Assembly: GCF_028657905.1 (NCBI RefSeq)
Contig: NZ_CP117782.1
Span: 2,790,001 to 2,854,000 of the forward strand
DNA: 64,000 nt
DNA from: Burkholderia sp. FERM BP-3421
GTDB taxonomy: Bacteria > Pseudomonadota > Gammaproteobacteria > Burkholderiales > Burkholderiaceae
Reading direction: 5' to 3'
Shown here: in pieces, positions 26,208-35,002 of the stretch
Numbering within the stretch: position 1 is the stretch's first letter
How the letters are laid out: each line of letters starts with the position of its first letter
Made by a program: the position numbers and the translations under genes
The notes under the pieces: generated by a model
Databases searched by the model: none
Seen by the model: only the letters and a program-made list of their open reading frames with translations
What the model was told of the DNA's origin: nothing

Positions 26208-27109
26208 GCCAGGCCGCACTTCCGCAATTCGTGTCGGCGGGCGACATCCTGACCGACATGGTGCGCACCGACGGCGCGCAGTGGGTGTCGCGCCCGGGCG
26301 GCGCGGGCTGGAACGTCGCGCGCGCGGTCGCGCGGCTCGGCGTGCCGAGCGCCTGCGCCGGCGCGCTCGGCCGCGACTGCTTCTCCGACGTGCTGTGGCA
26401 GGCCAGCGAGGCGGCCGGCCTCGACCTGCGCTTCCTGCAGCGCGTCGATCGCGCGCCGCTGCTCGCGATCGTCCACGAGACCCGGCCGCCCGCCTACTTC
26501 TTCATCGGCGAGCACAGCGCGGACCTCGCGTTCGACCCCGCGCAGCTGCCGGCCGGCTGGGAGGACGCGGTGGGCTGGGCGCACTTCGGCTGCATCAGCC
26601 TCGTGCGCGAGCCGCTCGCGGCGACGCTGATCGCGCTCGCGGGCGCGCTGCGCGCGCGCGGCGTGAAGATCAGCTTCGATCCGAACTACCGCAACCTGAT
26701 GGCGGCCGGCTACCGCCCGACGCTGGAGAAGATGGCGGCGCTGGCCGACCTGATCAAGGTCTCGGACGAGGATCTGCGGCACCTGTTCGAGGGCGACGAA
26801 CACGCGGCGATCGCGCAGCTGCGCGCCATGAATCCCGCCGCCACGCTGCTCGTCACGCGCGGCGCGCAGGCCGCGACGCTCTATGCGGACGGCGAGACAC
26901 TGAGCGCCGAGCCGCCGCGCGTCGAGGTCGCGGATACGGTGGGCGCGGGCGACGCGTCGATCGGCGGCCTGCTGTTCAGCCTGATGCGCACGCCGCAGCG
27001 CGGCTGGCGCGAGCACCTCGCGTTCGCGCTCGCCGCGGGCGCGGCCGCGTGCCGCCACACCGGCGCGCACGCGCCGACACTCGACGAGGTCGTCGCGCTG
27101 CTCGACTGA
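26204..27109 (+). CDS. PfkB-family carbohydrate kinase (fructokinase-like), 301 aa
   Basis: This is a ribokinase-fold sugar kinase. The substrate-side glycine motif RPGGAGWNVARAVARLG lies near residue 28, and the ATP/catalytic motif DTVGAGDASIGG, with the catalytic Asp, lies near residue 248. In the operon it would phosphorylate the ketose made by the AGE enzyme, giving fructose 6-phosphate. No transporter is included, so uptake must be encoded elsewhere. A short GCTGAAGG repeat follows the stop. Confidence 0.9.
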   Translation: MSQAALPQFVSAGDILTDMVRTDGAQWVSRPGGAGWNVARAVARLGVPSACAGALGRDCFSDVLWQASEAAGLDLRFLQRVDRAPLLAIVHETRPPAYFFIGEHSADLAFDPAQLPAGWEDAVGWAHFGCISLVREPLAATLIALAGALRARGVKISFDPNYRNLMAAGYRPTLEKMAALADLIKVSDEDLRHLFEGDEHAAIAQLRAMNPAATLLVTRGAQAATLYADGETLSAEPPRVEVADTVGAGDASIGGLLFSLMRTPQRGWREHLAFALAAGAAACRHTGAHAPTLDEVVALLD

Positions 27110-27211
27110 AGGGCTGAAGGGCTGAAGGGCGGAACGATTTGACCGATTGAATGGCTGAAGGCGCGGCCGCGCGGTGCTAGGATGGAGCCGTCCTTTTGCA
27201 GGAGAAGCATC

Positions 27212-27433
27212 ATGGACGGCAACACCTACACCAAGGGCATCTACACGGCCAAGGCGCATGCCCGGAAGACGGGCAACGGCCGCTACCAGGGCTACGTGAT
27301 CCTGTCGCGCGACGAGGGCGGCGCGCCCGACAACACGCGCTACGAGGTCGAGGCGACGAGCCCCAACGAGGAAGAAGCGTTCGCCGAGGCGCAGGCGCTC
27401 GCGCACCGGATCCTCGGCGAGCTGGAACTGTGA
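27212..27433 (+). CDS. Small hypothetical protein, 73 aa
   Basis: No family is recognised with certainty. The start ATG has a strong AGGAGA seven bases upstream. The protein is soluble, mixed beta then helix: a KGIYTAKAHARKTGNGRYQG half with repeated Lys/Gly turns, then an acidic amphipathic helix (EEEAFAEAQALAHRILGELEL). It resembles small stress-type proteins common in Burkholderia genomes, but this is an impression only. Confidence 0.75.
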   Translation: MDGNTYTKGIYTAKAHARKTGNGRYQGYVILSRDEGGAPDNTRYEVEATSPNEEEAFAEAQALAHRILGELEL

Positions 27434-27449
27434 CGGCGAGCCGCCGCCG

Positions 27450-27644
27450 TCACCACAGGCGCGCGATCACCGACACGATCGCCATGATCACGAGCGTCGA
27501 CATGAACGGAAACGGATAGACCCGCGCGCCGATCCTGAGCGTCACATCCCCCGGCAGCCGCCCGACGCCGAGCTTCGACAGCCACGGCCAGGTCCGCGTC
27601 AGGATCATCACCGCGAGGAAGGTGGTGAGCAGCCAGCGGAACAC
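27450..27644 (-). CDS. DUF2905 inner-membrane protein, 64 aa
   Basis: This is a tiny two-helix membrane protein. It has the DUF2905 pattern: an N-terminal helix (FRWLLTTFLAVMIL), the conserved LGRLPGDV-type turn (here GVGRLPGDVTL), then YPFPFMSTLVIMAIVS. It lies just downstream of the MidA-like gene on the same strand and is probably co-transcribed. Function unknown. Confidence 0.88.
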   Translation of the reverse strand: MFRWLLTTFLAVMILTRTWPWLSKLGVGRLPGDVTLRIGARVYPFPFMSTLVIMAIVSVIARLW

Positions 27645-27654
27645 GGCGCGCCGC

Positions 27655-28845
27655 CTACAGCGTGTGCGAGCGGTCGCCGCGCGCGAACGCGTCGAGCGTG
27701 CCGTCGATCCCGCGCGCGAAGCCGATCACCTTGAACAGCTCGCCCATCTCCGCCTCAGAAATCAGTTTCTGCACCGCATTCGCGGCCGGCAGGAAGGCAT
27801 GCACATCGGCCGGATCGAGCGTGGCGAGCGCCTCGGTGATGCCCGCGTTCAGCAGGAAGCGCGCCTGCGACGTATAACCGAGCAGGTCCGCGCCGGTCGC
27901 CATGCCCGCCTCGCAGACGCCGCTGAACTCGACGTGCGCGGTCAGGTCCTGGAGACCCGGATACAGGAACGGATCGCCGTGCGCGCGATGCCGGTAATGG
28001 CACATCAGCGTGCCTTCGGCGCGCTGCGGGTGGTAGTACTCGTGGCGCGGGAAACCGTAGTCGATGAACAGCGCCGCGCCGCGCGCGAGCATCGAGCACA
28101 CCGTGCGCACGAACCCCACGGCCGCATCGTGGATCTCGGTCAGGTAGCCGGCCGGCAGCGCCGGACCGTCGAACGCCGCGATCAGCGGCTCCGCGCCGCA
28201 GGGACGGTCGTCGAAGCCGAAACGGCCCGCCGCGTCCGTCACGACGCCGCGTTCGAGCCAGCCCGCCTCGCCCTTCACGACGAGCCGCACCGGCATCGCG
28301 TCGAGCACCTCGTTGCCGATCACCACGCCCTCGAAACGCGCCGGCAGCGCGTCCAGCCAGCGCACCCGCGCGGCGAGCGCCGGCGCGTCGGCGTCGAGCG
28401 TGTCGCGCTGGCGCGCGCGCAACTCGCCCGACAGATCCACGATCCAGTATTCGTCGGGCGCCGCGCCCAACGCGTCGAGCGCATTCAGGAGCCCTGCCGC
28501 GAGCCGGCCCGTGCCCGCGCCGAACTCCATCACGCGGCGCGTGCCGCTCAGTTCGAGCGCCTGCGCGACCGGCCGCGCGAGCGTCTGCGCGAACAGCGGC
28601 GACAGCTCCGGCGCGGTGACGAAATCGCTGCCGTCGTCGCCGCGCCGCCCGAACTTGCGCGCGCCGCCGCTGTAATAGCCGAGGCCCGGCGCGTACAGCG
28701 CCTGTTCCATGTAGCGGGAGAACGGCAGCCAGCCGCCCGCCGCCGCGATCTCGGCATGCAGCCTCGCGACGAGGGTTTCGGACTGGACGAGCGCGTCGGG
28801 GCCGGGAGCAGGTAAACTAGCGGGTTCGTGAGATTTCGGGTTCAT
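27655..28845 (-). CDS. MidA/NDUFAF7-family SAM-dependent methyltransferase, 396 aa
   Basis: This class I methyltransferase belongs to the family whose mitochondrial member dimethylates a complex I arginine. Visible elements are PFSRYMEQALYAPGLGYYSGG, the FVTAPELSPLF segment, the SAM-binding VMEFGAGTGRLAAG and the IGNEVLDAMPV motif. I use ATG 28845 because the upstream extension is across the divergent promoter. It is divergent from the SDR gene with only 13 bases between start codons, so the promoters overlap. Confidence 0.9.
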   Translation of the reverse strand: MNPKSHEPASLPAPGPDALVQSETLVARLHAEIAAAGGWLPFSRYMEQALYAPGLGYYSGGARKFGRRGDDGSDFVTAPELSPLFAQTLARPVAQALELSGTRRVMEFGAGTGRLAAGLLNALDALGAAPDEYWIVDLSGELRARQRDTLDADAPALAARVRWLDALPARFEGVVIGNEVLDAMPVRLVVKGEAGWLERGVVTDAAGRFGFDDRPCGAEPLIAAFDGPALPAGYLTEIHDAAVGFVRTVCSMLARGAALFIDYGFPRHEYYHPQRAEGTLMCHYRHRAHGDPFLYPGLQDLTAHVEFSGVCEAGMATGADLLGYTSQARFLLNAGITEALATLDPADVHAFLPAANAVQKLISEAEMGELFKVIGFARGIDGTLDAFARGDRSHTL

Positions 28846-28858
28846 CCCGGCATTGTAA

Positions 28859-29638
28859 ATGACCGTTTCCGTCGACACGTCCGTCCCCCGCCCCGCGCGC
28901 ACCGTGCTGATTGCCGGCGCCGTGCACACGGGCGCCGTGCATACGGGCGCCGTGCATACGGGCGCCGTGCAAGCGGGCGCCGCGCAGGCGGCCGGTCGCG
29001 CCCTCGCGGCGGGCTTCGCGCGCCGGGGCTGGGACGTCGCGCTCGCGGTCGACGCCGGCGCGGCCGAGGCCGCCGCCGCGCTTGCCGCGGAACTCGGCGC
29101 GCACGGCGGGCGCGTCGCGGTATTGATCGCGGACCTGGCCGTGGAGCGCGAGGCGCGCGGGCTGATCCCCGCCTGCGCGGCCGCGCTCGGCCGCCCCGCG
29201 TGCGTGGTGAGCCTGCCGACGCCGCCCGCGCCGGACCGCGCCGACGACTACGCGGCGCTGCTCGACGCGACGGCGCGCAACGTCGCCGCCCCGCTCGCGC
29301 TGGCGCGCGCGCTGCGCGACGCGACGCCCGAGGCGGCGCGCGACGACGAGACGCTGCGCGCCGCGGTGCTGTTCGTACTCGATCAGGCCCTGTTTCATCC
29401 GACGTCCGGGCCGTTGCCGCACGCGCTGGCGCAAGCCGCGCTGCACCGCGCGATTCCGGCCGAGGCGCTTGCGCTCGCGCCGCAGGTGCGGGTCGCGGGG
29501 CTGGTCCGCGGCCGCGCGACCGCGCCGGACGCGCTCGCCGACGCGGCCTGCTACCTGGCCGACGCGGCGGGCGTCACCGGAGCCACGCTGGATCTCGACG
29601 GCGGCGCGCAGCTGGCGCCGTCCGCGAACGGGTTTTGA
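28859..29638 (+). CDS. Degenerate FolM/pteridine-reductase-like SDR protein, 259 aa
   Basis: This Rossmann-fold protein, just upstream of folB, probably derives from a pteridine-reductase-type SDR. The cofactor loop that is normally TGAxxxIG is replaced by a run of five pentapeptides from residue 20 (GAVHT three times, GAVQA, GAAQA), encoded by a 15-base tandem repeat. The catalytic YxxxK is also missing: the aligned stretch is PHALAQAAL, with His for Tyr near 188 and Gln for Lys near 192. The rest (GWDVALAVD, ATARNVAAPLALA, LDLDGGAQLA) is SDR-like. It is open reading throughout, so it may be a non-catalytic relic or have a new role. Confidence 0.78.
   Translation: MTVSVDTSVPRPARTVLIAGAVHTGAVHTGAVHTGAVQAGAAQAAGRALAAGFARRGWDVALAVDAGAAEAAAALAAELGAHGGRVAVLIADLAVEREARGLIPACAAALGRPACVVSLPTPPAPDRADDYAALLDATARNVAAPLALARALRDATPEAARDDETLRAAVLFVLDQALFHPTSGPLPHALAQAALHRAIPAEALALAPQVRVAGLVRGRATAPDALADAACYLADAAGVTGATLDLDGGAQLAPSANGF
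28916..28990 (+). repeat. 15-base in-frame tandem repeat inside an SDR gene
   Basis: There are five units of GGCGCCGTGCATACG, the last two diverged (GGCGCCGTGCAAGCG, GGCGCCGCGCAGGCG). The first three encode GAVHT. Units 2 and 3 are identical, which points to recent expansion. The repeat sits exactly in the nucleotide-binding loop. Confidence 0.95.
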
Positions 29639-29726
29639 CCGGCGCAGCCGGGCGCGCGGCCGGACGACGGCCGCCGTTTTGCCGCGCCGTTTTGCGTGCC
29701 TGCACGCCAATTTGACTGGAACGACC

Positions 29727-30131
29727 ATGTTTGCCGCTCTCCTGGACCCCCGGCTTGCCGATTGCCGCAGGCTCTTCCTGCGTGACCACGACCTGCTCAT
29801 GGACATCGGCGCGTTCGACCACGAAAAGCGCGGCAAGCAGCGAGTCGTCATCAACATCGACGTGTTCGTGCCGCTCGCGCGGACCACGCCCGTCGAAGAC
29901 CGGCTGCGCGAAGTGGTCGACTACGACCTGATGAAGCAGAGCGTCGCGCATTGCGTCGCGCGCGGCCACATCCACCTGCAGGAAACGCTGTGCGACGCGA
30001 TCGCGGCGCACCTGCTCGCGCACGACGCCGTGCGCGCGGTGCGCGTCTCCACCGAGAAACCGGACGCCTACCCCGATTGCGACGCCGTGGGCGTCGAAGT
30101 TTTCCGCATCAAGGATCAGGAGCGAGCATGA
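29727..30131 (+). CDS. folB: Dihydroneopterin aldolase, 134 aa
   Basis: This enzyme makes 6-hydroxymethyl-dihydropterin in folate synthesis. The protein has the FolB T-fold. Conserved parts are RLFLRDHDLLMDIGAFDHEKRGKQ, the VVDYDLM tyrosine region, the LQETLCDAIA glutamate that binds the pterin, and the catalytic lysine in STEKPDAYP. Its stop overlaps the ttcA start (ATGA). Confidence 0.92.
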   Translation: MFAALLDPRLADCRRLFLRDHDLLMDIGAFDHEKRGKQRVVINIDVFVPLARTTPVEDRLREVVDYDLMKQSVAHCVARGHIHLQETLCDAIAAHLLAHDAVRAVRVSTEKPDAYPDCDAVGVEVFRIKDQERA

Positions 30132-31120
30132 ATGCGCCCCATACCCCCGAATCACACGGCGCCGCCCCGGCCGCTGCCGTGACCGACGCCGGCCGCCCGC
30201 CGCTCACGCGCCGCGAGCAGAAAGAGGCCTACGAGAACAACAAGCTGTTCAAGCGCCTCGCGCGCCAGGTCGGCCAGGCGATCGGCGACTACAACATGAT
30301 CGAGGATGGCGACAAGGTGATGGTGTGCCTGTCCGGCGGCAAGGACAGCTACGCGCTGCTCGACGTCCTCCTGCGGCTGCGCGAGCGCGCGCCGATCCAC
30401 TTCGAGATCGTCGCCGTCAACCTCGACCAGAAGCAGCCCGGCTTCCCCGAGCACGTGCTGCCCGAGTACCTGACCCGGCTCGGCGTGCCGTTCCACATCG
30501 AGAACCAGGACACCTACAGCATCGTCAAGCGGCTCGTGCCCGAGGGCAAGACCACCTGCTCGCTGTGCTCGCGGCTGCGGCGCGGGATCCTGTACCGGGT
30601 CGCGGGCGAGCTGGGCGCGACCAAGATCGCGCTCGGCCACCACCGCGACGACATCCTGCAGACGCTGCTGCTGAACCTGTTCTACGGCGGCAAGCTCAAG
30701 GGCATGCCGCCCAAGCTGCAATCCGACGACGGCAAGAACATCGTGATCCGGCCGCTCGCCTACGTGAAGGAAACCGATCTGGAGAAATACGCGGAATTGC
30801 GCGAATTTCCGATCATCCCGTGCAACCTGTGCGGCAGCCAGCCGAACCTGAAGCGCGCGGAAATGAAGGCGCTGATCCGCGACTGGGACAAGCGCTTCCC
30901 GGGCCGCGTCGACAACATGTTCAGCGCGCTCTCGAACGTCGTGCCGTCGCACCTGATGGACACCACGCAGTTCCCGTTCGCCGGGCTGCGCGCGACCGGC
31001 GTCGCCGACCCGCGCGGCGACATCGCGTTCGACGAGGAACCGTGCGGCTCGGACGCGGACGACGCGCCCGCCGCGAGCGGCGCGCGCCCGCTGCAGTTCG
31101 TCCCGCTCGACGACCTGTAA
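30128..31120 (+). CDS. ttcA: tRNA 2-thiocytidine(32) synthetase TtcA, 330 aa
   Basis: This ATP- and Fe-S-dependent enzyme thiolates C32 of certain tRNAs. The PP-loop SGGKDS is at residues 69-74. The cluster cysteines are seen in TTCSLCSRLRRG (Cys144, Cys147) and IPCNLCGSQPNLKR. The start ATG overlaps the folB stop, so the two are co-translated. The C-terminal 40 residues are a less conserved acidic tail. Length is normal for the family. Confidence 0.95.
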   Translation: MNAPHTPESHGAAPAAAVTDAGRPPLTRREQKEAYENNKLFKRLARQVGQAIGDYNMIEDGDKVMVCLSGGKDSYALLDVLLRLRERAPIHFEIVAVNLDQKQPGFPEHVLPEYLTRLGVPFHIENQDTYSIVKRLVPEGKTTCSLCSRLRRGILYRVAGELGATKIALGHHRDDILQTLLLNLFYGGKLKGMPPKLQSDDGKNIVIRPLAYVKETDLEKYAELREFPIIPCNLCGSQPNLKRAEMKALIRDWDKRFPGRVDNMFSALSNVVPSHLMDTTQFPFAGLRATGVADPRGDIAFDEEPCGSDADDAPAASGARPLQFVPLDDL

Positions 31121-31220
31121 ACCCCCGCCCGCCGGGCCGCGGGCGCGTCAGGCCGGCGCCGGCCCGGCGCGCCCGCATGATAAAATCCCAGGCTTCGAAC
31201 ACTCCCTATTTACTGGCGCC

Positions 31221-32582
31221 ATGAATATCGTGATTTTGGCGGCAGGCACCGGCAAGCGCATGCGCTCCGCGCTGCCGAAAGTGCTTCATCCTCTGGCCGG
31301 CCGGCCGCTCCTTTCCCATGTGATCGACACTGCCCGCACGCTGCGGCCGTCCCGGCTCGTGGTCGTGGTCGGCCACGGCGCCGAGCAGGTGCAGGCCGCC
31401 GTCGCCGCGCCGGACGTGCAGTTCGCGCTGCAGGAGCAGCAGCTCGGCACGGGCCACGCGGTGCGCCAGGCGCTGCCGCTCCTCGATCCCGCGCGGCCGA
31501 CCCTCGTGCTCTACGGCGACGTGCCGCTGACGCGCGCGAGCACGCTGCAGCGGCTCGTCGACGCCGCCACCGACGCGCGCTACGGCGTGCTCACGGTGAC
31601 GCTCGACGATCCGACCGGCTACGGCCGCATCGTGCGCGACCAGGGCGGCTGCGTGACGCGCATCGTCGAGCAGAAGGACGCCTCGCCCGACGAACTGAAG
31701 ATCGCCGAGATCAACACCGGCATCGTGGTCGCGCCCACCGCGCAGCTCGCGATGTGGCTCGGCGCGCTGGGCAACGACAACGCGCAGGGCGAGTACTACC
31801 TGACCGACGTGGTCGAGCAGGCGATCGAGGCTGGCTTCGAGGTCGTCACGACCCAGCCGGACGAGGAATGGGAAACGCTCGGCGTGAACAGCAAGGCGCA
31901 GCTCGCCGAACTGGAACGCATCCACCAGCGCAACCAGGCCGACGCGCTGCTCGCCGCGGGCGTCACGCTCGCCGATCCGGCGCGCTTCGACCTGCGCGGC
32001 ACGCTCGCCTGCGGCCGCGACGTGTCGATCGACGTGAACTGCGTGTTCGAGGGCGAGGTGTCGCTCGCCGACGGCGTCACGGTCGGCCCGCACTGCGTGA
32101 TCCGCAACACGGCGATCGGCGCGGGCACGCGCATCGACGCGTTCTCGCACCTCGACGGCGCGCGGCTCGGTGCGCACACCGTGGTCGGCCCGTACGCGCG
32201 GCTGCGCCCGGGCGCGCAGCTCGCGGACGACGCGCACGTCGGCAACTTCGTCGAGGTGAAGAACGCGGTGCTGGGCGCGGGCTCGAAGGCGAACCACCTG
32301 ACCTACATCGGCGACGCCGACATCGGCGCGCGCGTGAACATCGGCGCGGGCACCATCACCTGCAACTACGACGGCGCGAACAAGTTCCGCACCGAGATCG
32401 GCGACGACGTGTTCGTCGGCTCCGACACCCAGCTGGTCGCGCCGGTGCGCGTCGGCGCGGGCGCGACGATCGCGGCGGGCACCACCGTCTGGAAGGACGT
32501 CGCCGACGGCATGCTGGTGCTCAACGACAAGACGCAGACCGCCCGGGCCGGCTACGTCCGGCCGGTCAAGAAGAAGAACTGA
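31221..32582 (+). CDS. glmU: Bifunctional GlmU, 453 aa
   Basis: This enzyme makes UDP-GlcNAc: the C-terminal part acetylates glucosamine 1-phosphate and the N-terminal part adds UMP. The pyrophosphorylase signature LAAGTGKRMRSALPKVL opens the protein. The second half is a left-handed beta helix with repeated hexapeptides (IGAGTRIDAF, VGPYARLRPG, IGARVNIGAGTITCNYDG) ending in the acetyl-CoA site. Next comes glmS, the enzyme that starts the same pathway. Confidence 0.97.
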   Translation: MNIVILAAGTGKRMRSALPKVLHPLAGRPLLSHVIDTARTLRPSRLVVVVGHGAEQVQAAVAAPDVQFALQEQQLGTGHAVRQALPLLDPARPTLVLYGDVPLTRASTLQRLVDAATDARYGVLTVTLDDPTGYGRIVRDQGGCVTRIVEQKDASPDELKIAEINTGIVVAPTAQLAMWLGALGNDNAQGEYYLTDVVEQAIEAGFEVVTTQPDEEWETLGVNSKAQLAELERIHQRNQADALLAAGVTLADPARFDLRGTLACGRDVSIDVNCVFEGEVSLADGVTVGPHCVIRNTAIGAGTRIDAFSHLDGARLGAHTVVGPYARLRPGAQLADDAHVGNFVEVKNAVLGAGSKANHLTYIGDADIGARVNIGAGTITCNYDGANKFRTEIGDDVFVGSDTQLVAPVRVGAGATIAAGTTVWKDVADGMLVLNDKTQTARAGYVRPVKKKN

Positions 32583-32595
32583 AAGAACCCTTTGC

Positions 32596-32619
32596 GCGGG
32601 CGCCCGGACGGGCGCCCGC
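32596..32619 (+). terminator. Hairpin between glmU and glmS
   Basis: An 11-base perfect GC stem (GCGGGCGCCCG, two-base loop, CGGGCGCCCGC) is followed by CTTCTATCC. It lies 14 bases after glmU and ends 23 bases before the glmS ATG. It is probably a weak terminator/attenuator or mRNA-stability element between the two genes. Confidence 0.6.
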
Positions 32620-32642
32620 CTTCTATCCAAGGATCATTTTCT

Positions 32643-34460
32643 ATGTGCGGAATCGTTGGAGCAGTGGCTCGACGTGACATCGTTCCGGTTCTGATCGAAG
32701 GTCTGCGCCGGCTCGAATACCGCGGTTACGACTCGTGCGGCGTGGCGGTGCTCGACGCCGACGCGCCCACGCGCGCGCGCAGCGTCGCGCGCGTGGCCGA
32801 TCTCGACGCGCAGGTGCGCGACGCCCACCTCACGGGCCACACGGGCATCGCGCACACGCGCTGGGCGACGCACGGCGCGCCCGTCACGCACAACGCGCAC
32901 CCGATCTTCTCGTCGAACGCGCTCGCGCTCGTGCACAACGGCATCATCGAGAACTTCGAGGCGCTGCGCGAGACGCTGCGCGCGAAGGGCTACGAATTCG
33001 TGTCGCAGACCGACACCGAGGTCATCGCCCACCTCGTGCACAGCCTGTACCAGGGCGACCTGTTCGGCGCGGTGCGCGCGGCCGCGCGCCAGCTGCACGG
33101 CGCCTATGCGATCGCGGTGATCCACAAGGACCAGCCGCACACCGTGGTCGGCGCGCGGCAGGGTTCGCCGCTCGTCGTCGGCTTCGGCGACGGCGAGAAC
33201 TTCCTCGCGTCGGACGCGCTCGCGCTCGCGGGCAGCACCGACCGCTTCACCTTCCTGGAGGAAGGCGACGTGTGCGAGCTGTCGATCGACGGCGTGACGA
33301 TCGTCGACCGCGACGGCGCGGTGGTCGAGCGCGAAGTGCGCGTGGTCAGCGCGTACGGCGGCGCGGTCGAGCTGGGCCCGTACCGGCATTTCATGCAGAA
33401 GGAAATCTTCGAGCAGCCGCGCGCGATCTCCGACACGATCCCGCAGGCCGACGCGTTCGAACCGGCGCTGTTCGGCCCGGCCGCCGCCGAGGCGTTCGCC
33501 GAGATCGACAGCATCCTGATCCTCGCCTGCGGCACCAGCTACTACTCGGGGATGACGGCCAAGTACTGGCTCGAATCGATCGCGAAGATCCCGACCCAGG
33601 TCGAGATCGCGAGCGAGTACCGCTATCGCGAATCGGTGCCGAACCCGCGCGCGCTGGTGGTGGTGATCTCGCAATCGGGCGAGACCGCCGACACGCTCGC
33701 CGCGCTCAAGCATGCGCAGGCGCTCGGCCATCGGCACACGCTCGCGGTGTGCAACGTCGCGACGAGCGCGATGGTGCGGCTCACCGAAATCGCGTTTCTC
33801 ACGCATGCCGGCACCGAGATCGGCGTGGCGTCGACCAAGGCGTTCACCACCCAGCTGGTCGCGCTGTTCGTGCTTGCCGCGACGCTCGGCAAGCTGCGCG
33901 GGCATGTGGACGGCGCGCGCGAGGCGGATTACCTGAAGCAGCTGCGCCACCTGCCCGCCGCGCTCAACAGCGTGCTCGCGCTGGAACCGCAGATCATCGC
34001 GTGGTCCGAGGAATTCGCGCGCAAGGAGAATGCGCTGTTCCTGGGTCGGGGCCTGCACTATCCGATCTCGCTCGAAGGCGCGCTGAAGCTCAAGGAAATC
34101 TCGTATATCCATGCGGAAGCGTATCCGGCGGGCGAACTCAAGCACGGGCCGCTCGCGCTCGTGACGGAGGCGATGCCGGTCGTCACGGTCGCGCCGAACG
34201 ACGCGCTGCTGGAGAAGCTCAAGTCGAACATGCAGGAAGTGCGCGCGCGCGGCGGCGAGCTGTATGTGTTCGCGGACGCGGATACGCAGATCGTCAACGA
34301 CGAAGGGCTGCATGTGATCCGGATGCCGGAGCACTATGGGCCGCTGTCGCCGATTTTGCATGTGGTGCCGTTGCAGTTGCTCGCGTATCACACGGCCTGT
34401 GCGCGCGGGACCGATGTGGACAAGCCCAGGAATCTGGCGAAGTCGGTGACGGTGGAGTGA
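32643..34460 (+). CDS. glmS: Glutamine-fructose-6-phosphate aminotransferase (isomerizing), 605 aa
   Basis: GlmS converts fructose 6-phosphate and glutamine to glucosamine 6-phosphate, the entry to cell-wall amino sugars. The start MCGIVG puts the nucleophilic Cys directly after Met, as required. HTRWATHG and the NGIIENFEALR region belong to the glutaminase half. Two SIS domains follow (CGTSYYSGMTAKYW; SQSGETADTLAAL; HGPLALV), and the protein ends in the conserved DKPRNLAKSVTVE. I use ATG 32643 for the Cys reason. No glmS ribozyme-like sequence was recognised upstream. Confidence 0.98.
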   Translation: MCGIVGAVARRDIVPVLIEGLRRLEYRGYDSCGVAVLDADAPTRARSVARVADLDAQVRDAHLTGHTGIAHTRWATHGAPVTHNAHPIFSSNALALVHNGIIENFEALRETLRAKGYEFVSQTDTEVIAHLVHSLYQGDLFGAVRAAARQLHGAYAIAVIHKDQPHTVVGARQGSPLVVGFGDGENFLASDALALAGSTDRFTFLEEGDVCELSIDGVTIVDRDGAVVEREVRVVSAYGGAVELGPYRHFMQKEIFEQPRAISDTIPQADAFEPALFGPAAAEAFAEIDSILILACGTSYYSGMTAKYWLESIAKIPTQVEIASEYRYRESVPNPRALVVVISQSGETADTLAALKHAQALGHRHTLAVCNVATSAMVRLTEIAFLTHAGTEIGVASTKAFTTQLVALFVLAATLGKLRGHVDGAREADYLKQLRHLPAALNSVLALEPQIIAWSEEFARKENALFLGRGLHYPISLEGALKLKEISYIHAEAYPAGELKHGPLALVTEAMPVVTVAPNDALLEKLKSNMQEVRARGGELYVFADADTQIVNDEGLHVIRMPEHYGPLSPILHVVPLQLLAYHTACARGTDVDKPRNLAKSVTVE

Positions 34461-34714
34461 GAGGCGTGCGGTGGCTGTGGGCCGTCGCGCGCGAGTCATG
34501 AAAACGCTCACGGCGGGCGGCTCGTTTGACCGAGCGCCCGCTCCCTCGGTCGCGCAATAGTCGCACGATGCGTGATCCGAATAGGCATGCATGAACACCG
34601 GCCGACCCAGCACGATTGCAATTGCAATCGCTCGATGAGGGCACGTGTTCGGCAAACCGATTTCAGTGCGCTTCAGCGCATCCTGCCGAGTGTGCGGAGA
34701 CCGCGCCGCCGGAA

Positions 34715-35002
34715 TCAAGTGAGCGGTTGAAGGTCTTTCAGAGCCTCGGGGTGCTGCACGGCGACGCGCAGCAACGTTTGAGCTGCGCCCGTCGGATTGC
34801 GTCGACCTTGTTCCCAATCCTGATAGGTGCGCACCGACACCCCGAGCAACGCCGCGAATGCGCTCTGCGACAGTCCGGCCCTGGCGCGAGCCAGCGCCGC
34901 CTCGGTCGGCGTGACGCGTGTCGCACGCCCCACCTTGCGGGCCTTCATCTGGCGGACCGGCTTCAGCAGATCCGCCTGAAACGCTTCCATCTCCTTATCC
35001 AC
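34715..35002 (-). CDS. HigA/NadS-type XRE antitoxin, 95 aa
   Basis: This small DNA-binding protein has an XRE helix-turn-helix (ALARARAGLSQSAFAALLGVSVRTYQDWEQGRRNPTG) typical of antitoxins in RelE/HigB-type modules, where toxin comes first and antitoxin second. The start is a GTG at 35002, and the end of the toxin frame overlaps it by eight bases. The upstream toxin is reduced to a C-terminal fragment, so this is probably an orphan antitoxin. It may still repress its own promoter. Confidence 0.83.
   Translation of the reverse strand: MDKEMEAFQADLLKPVRQMKARKVGRATRVTPTEAALARARAGLSQSAFAALLGVSVRTYQDWEQGRRNPTGAAQTLLRVAVQHPEALKDLQPLT

Noticed and set aside
31206..34817. Two long minus-strand frames antisense to glmU and glmS (474 and 727 residues)
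   Set aside because: Both mirror highly conserved plus-strand genes and have no recognisable domains or start signals.
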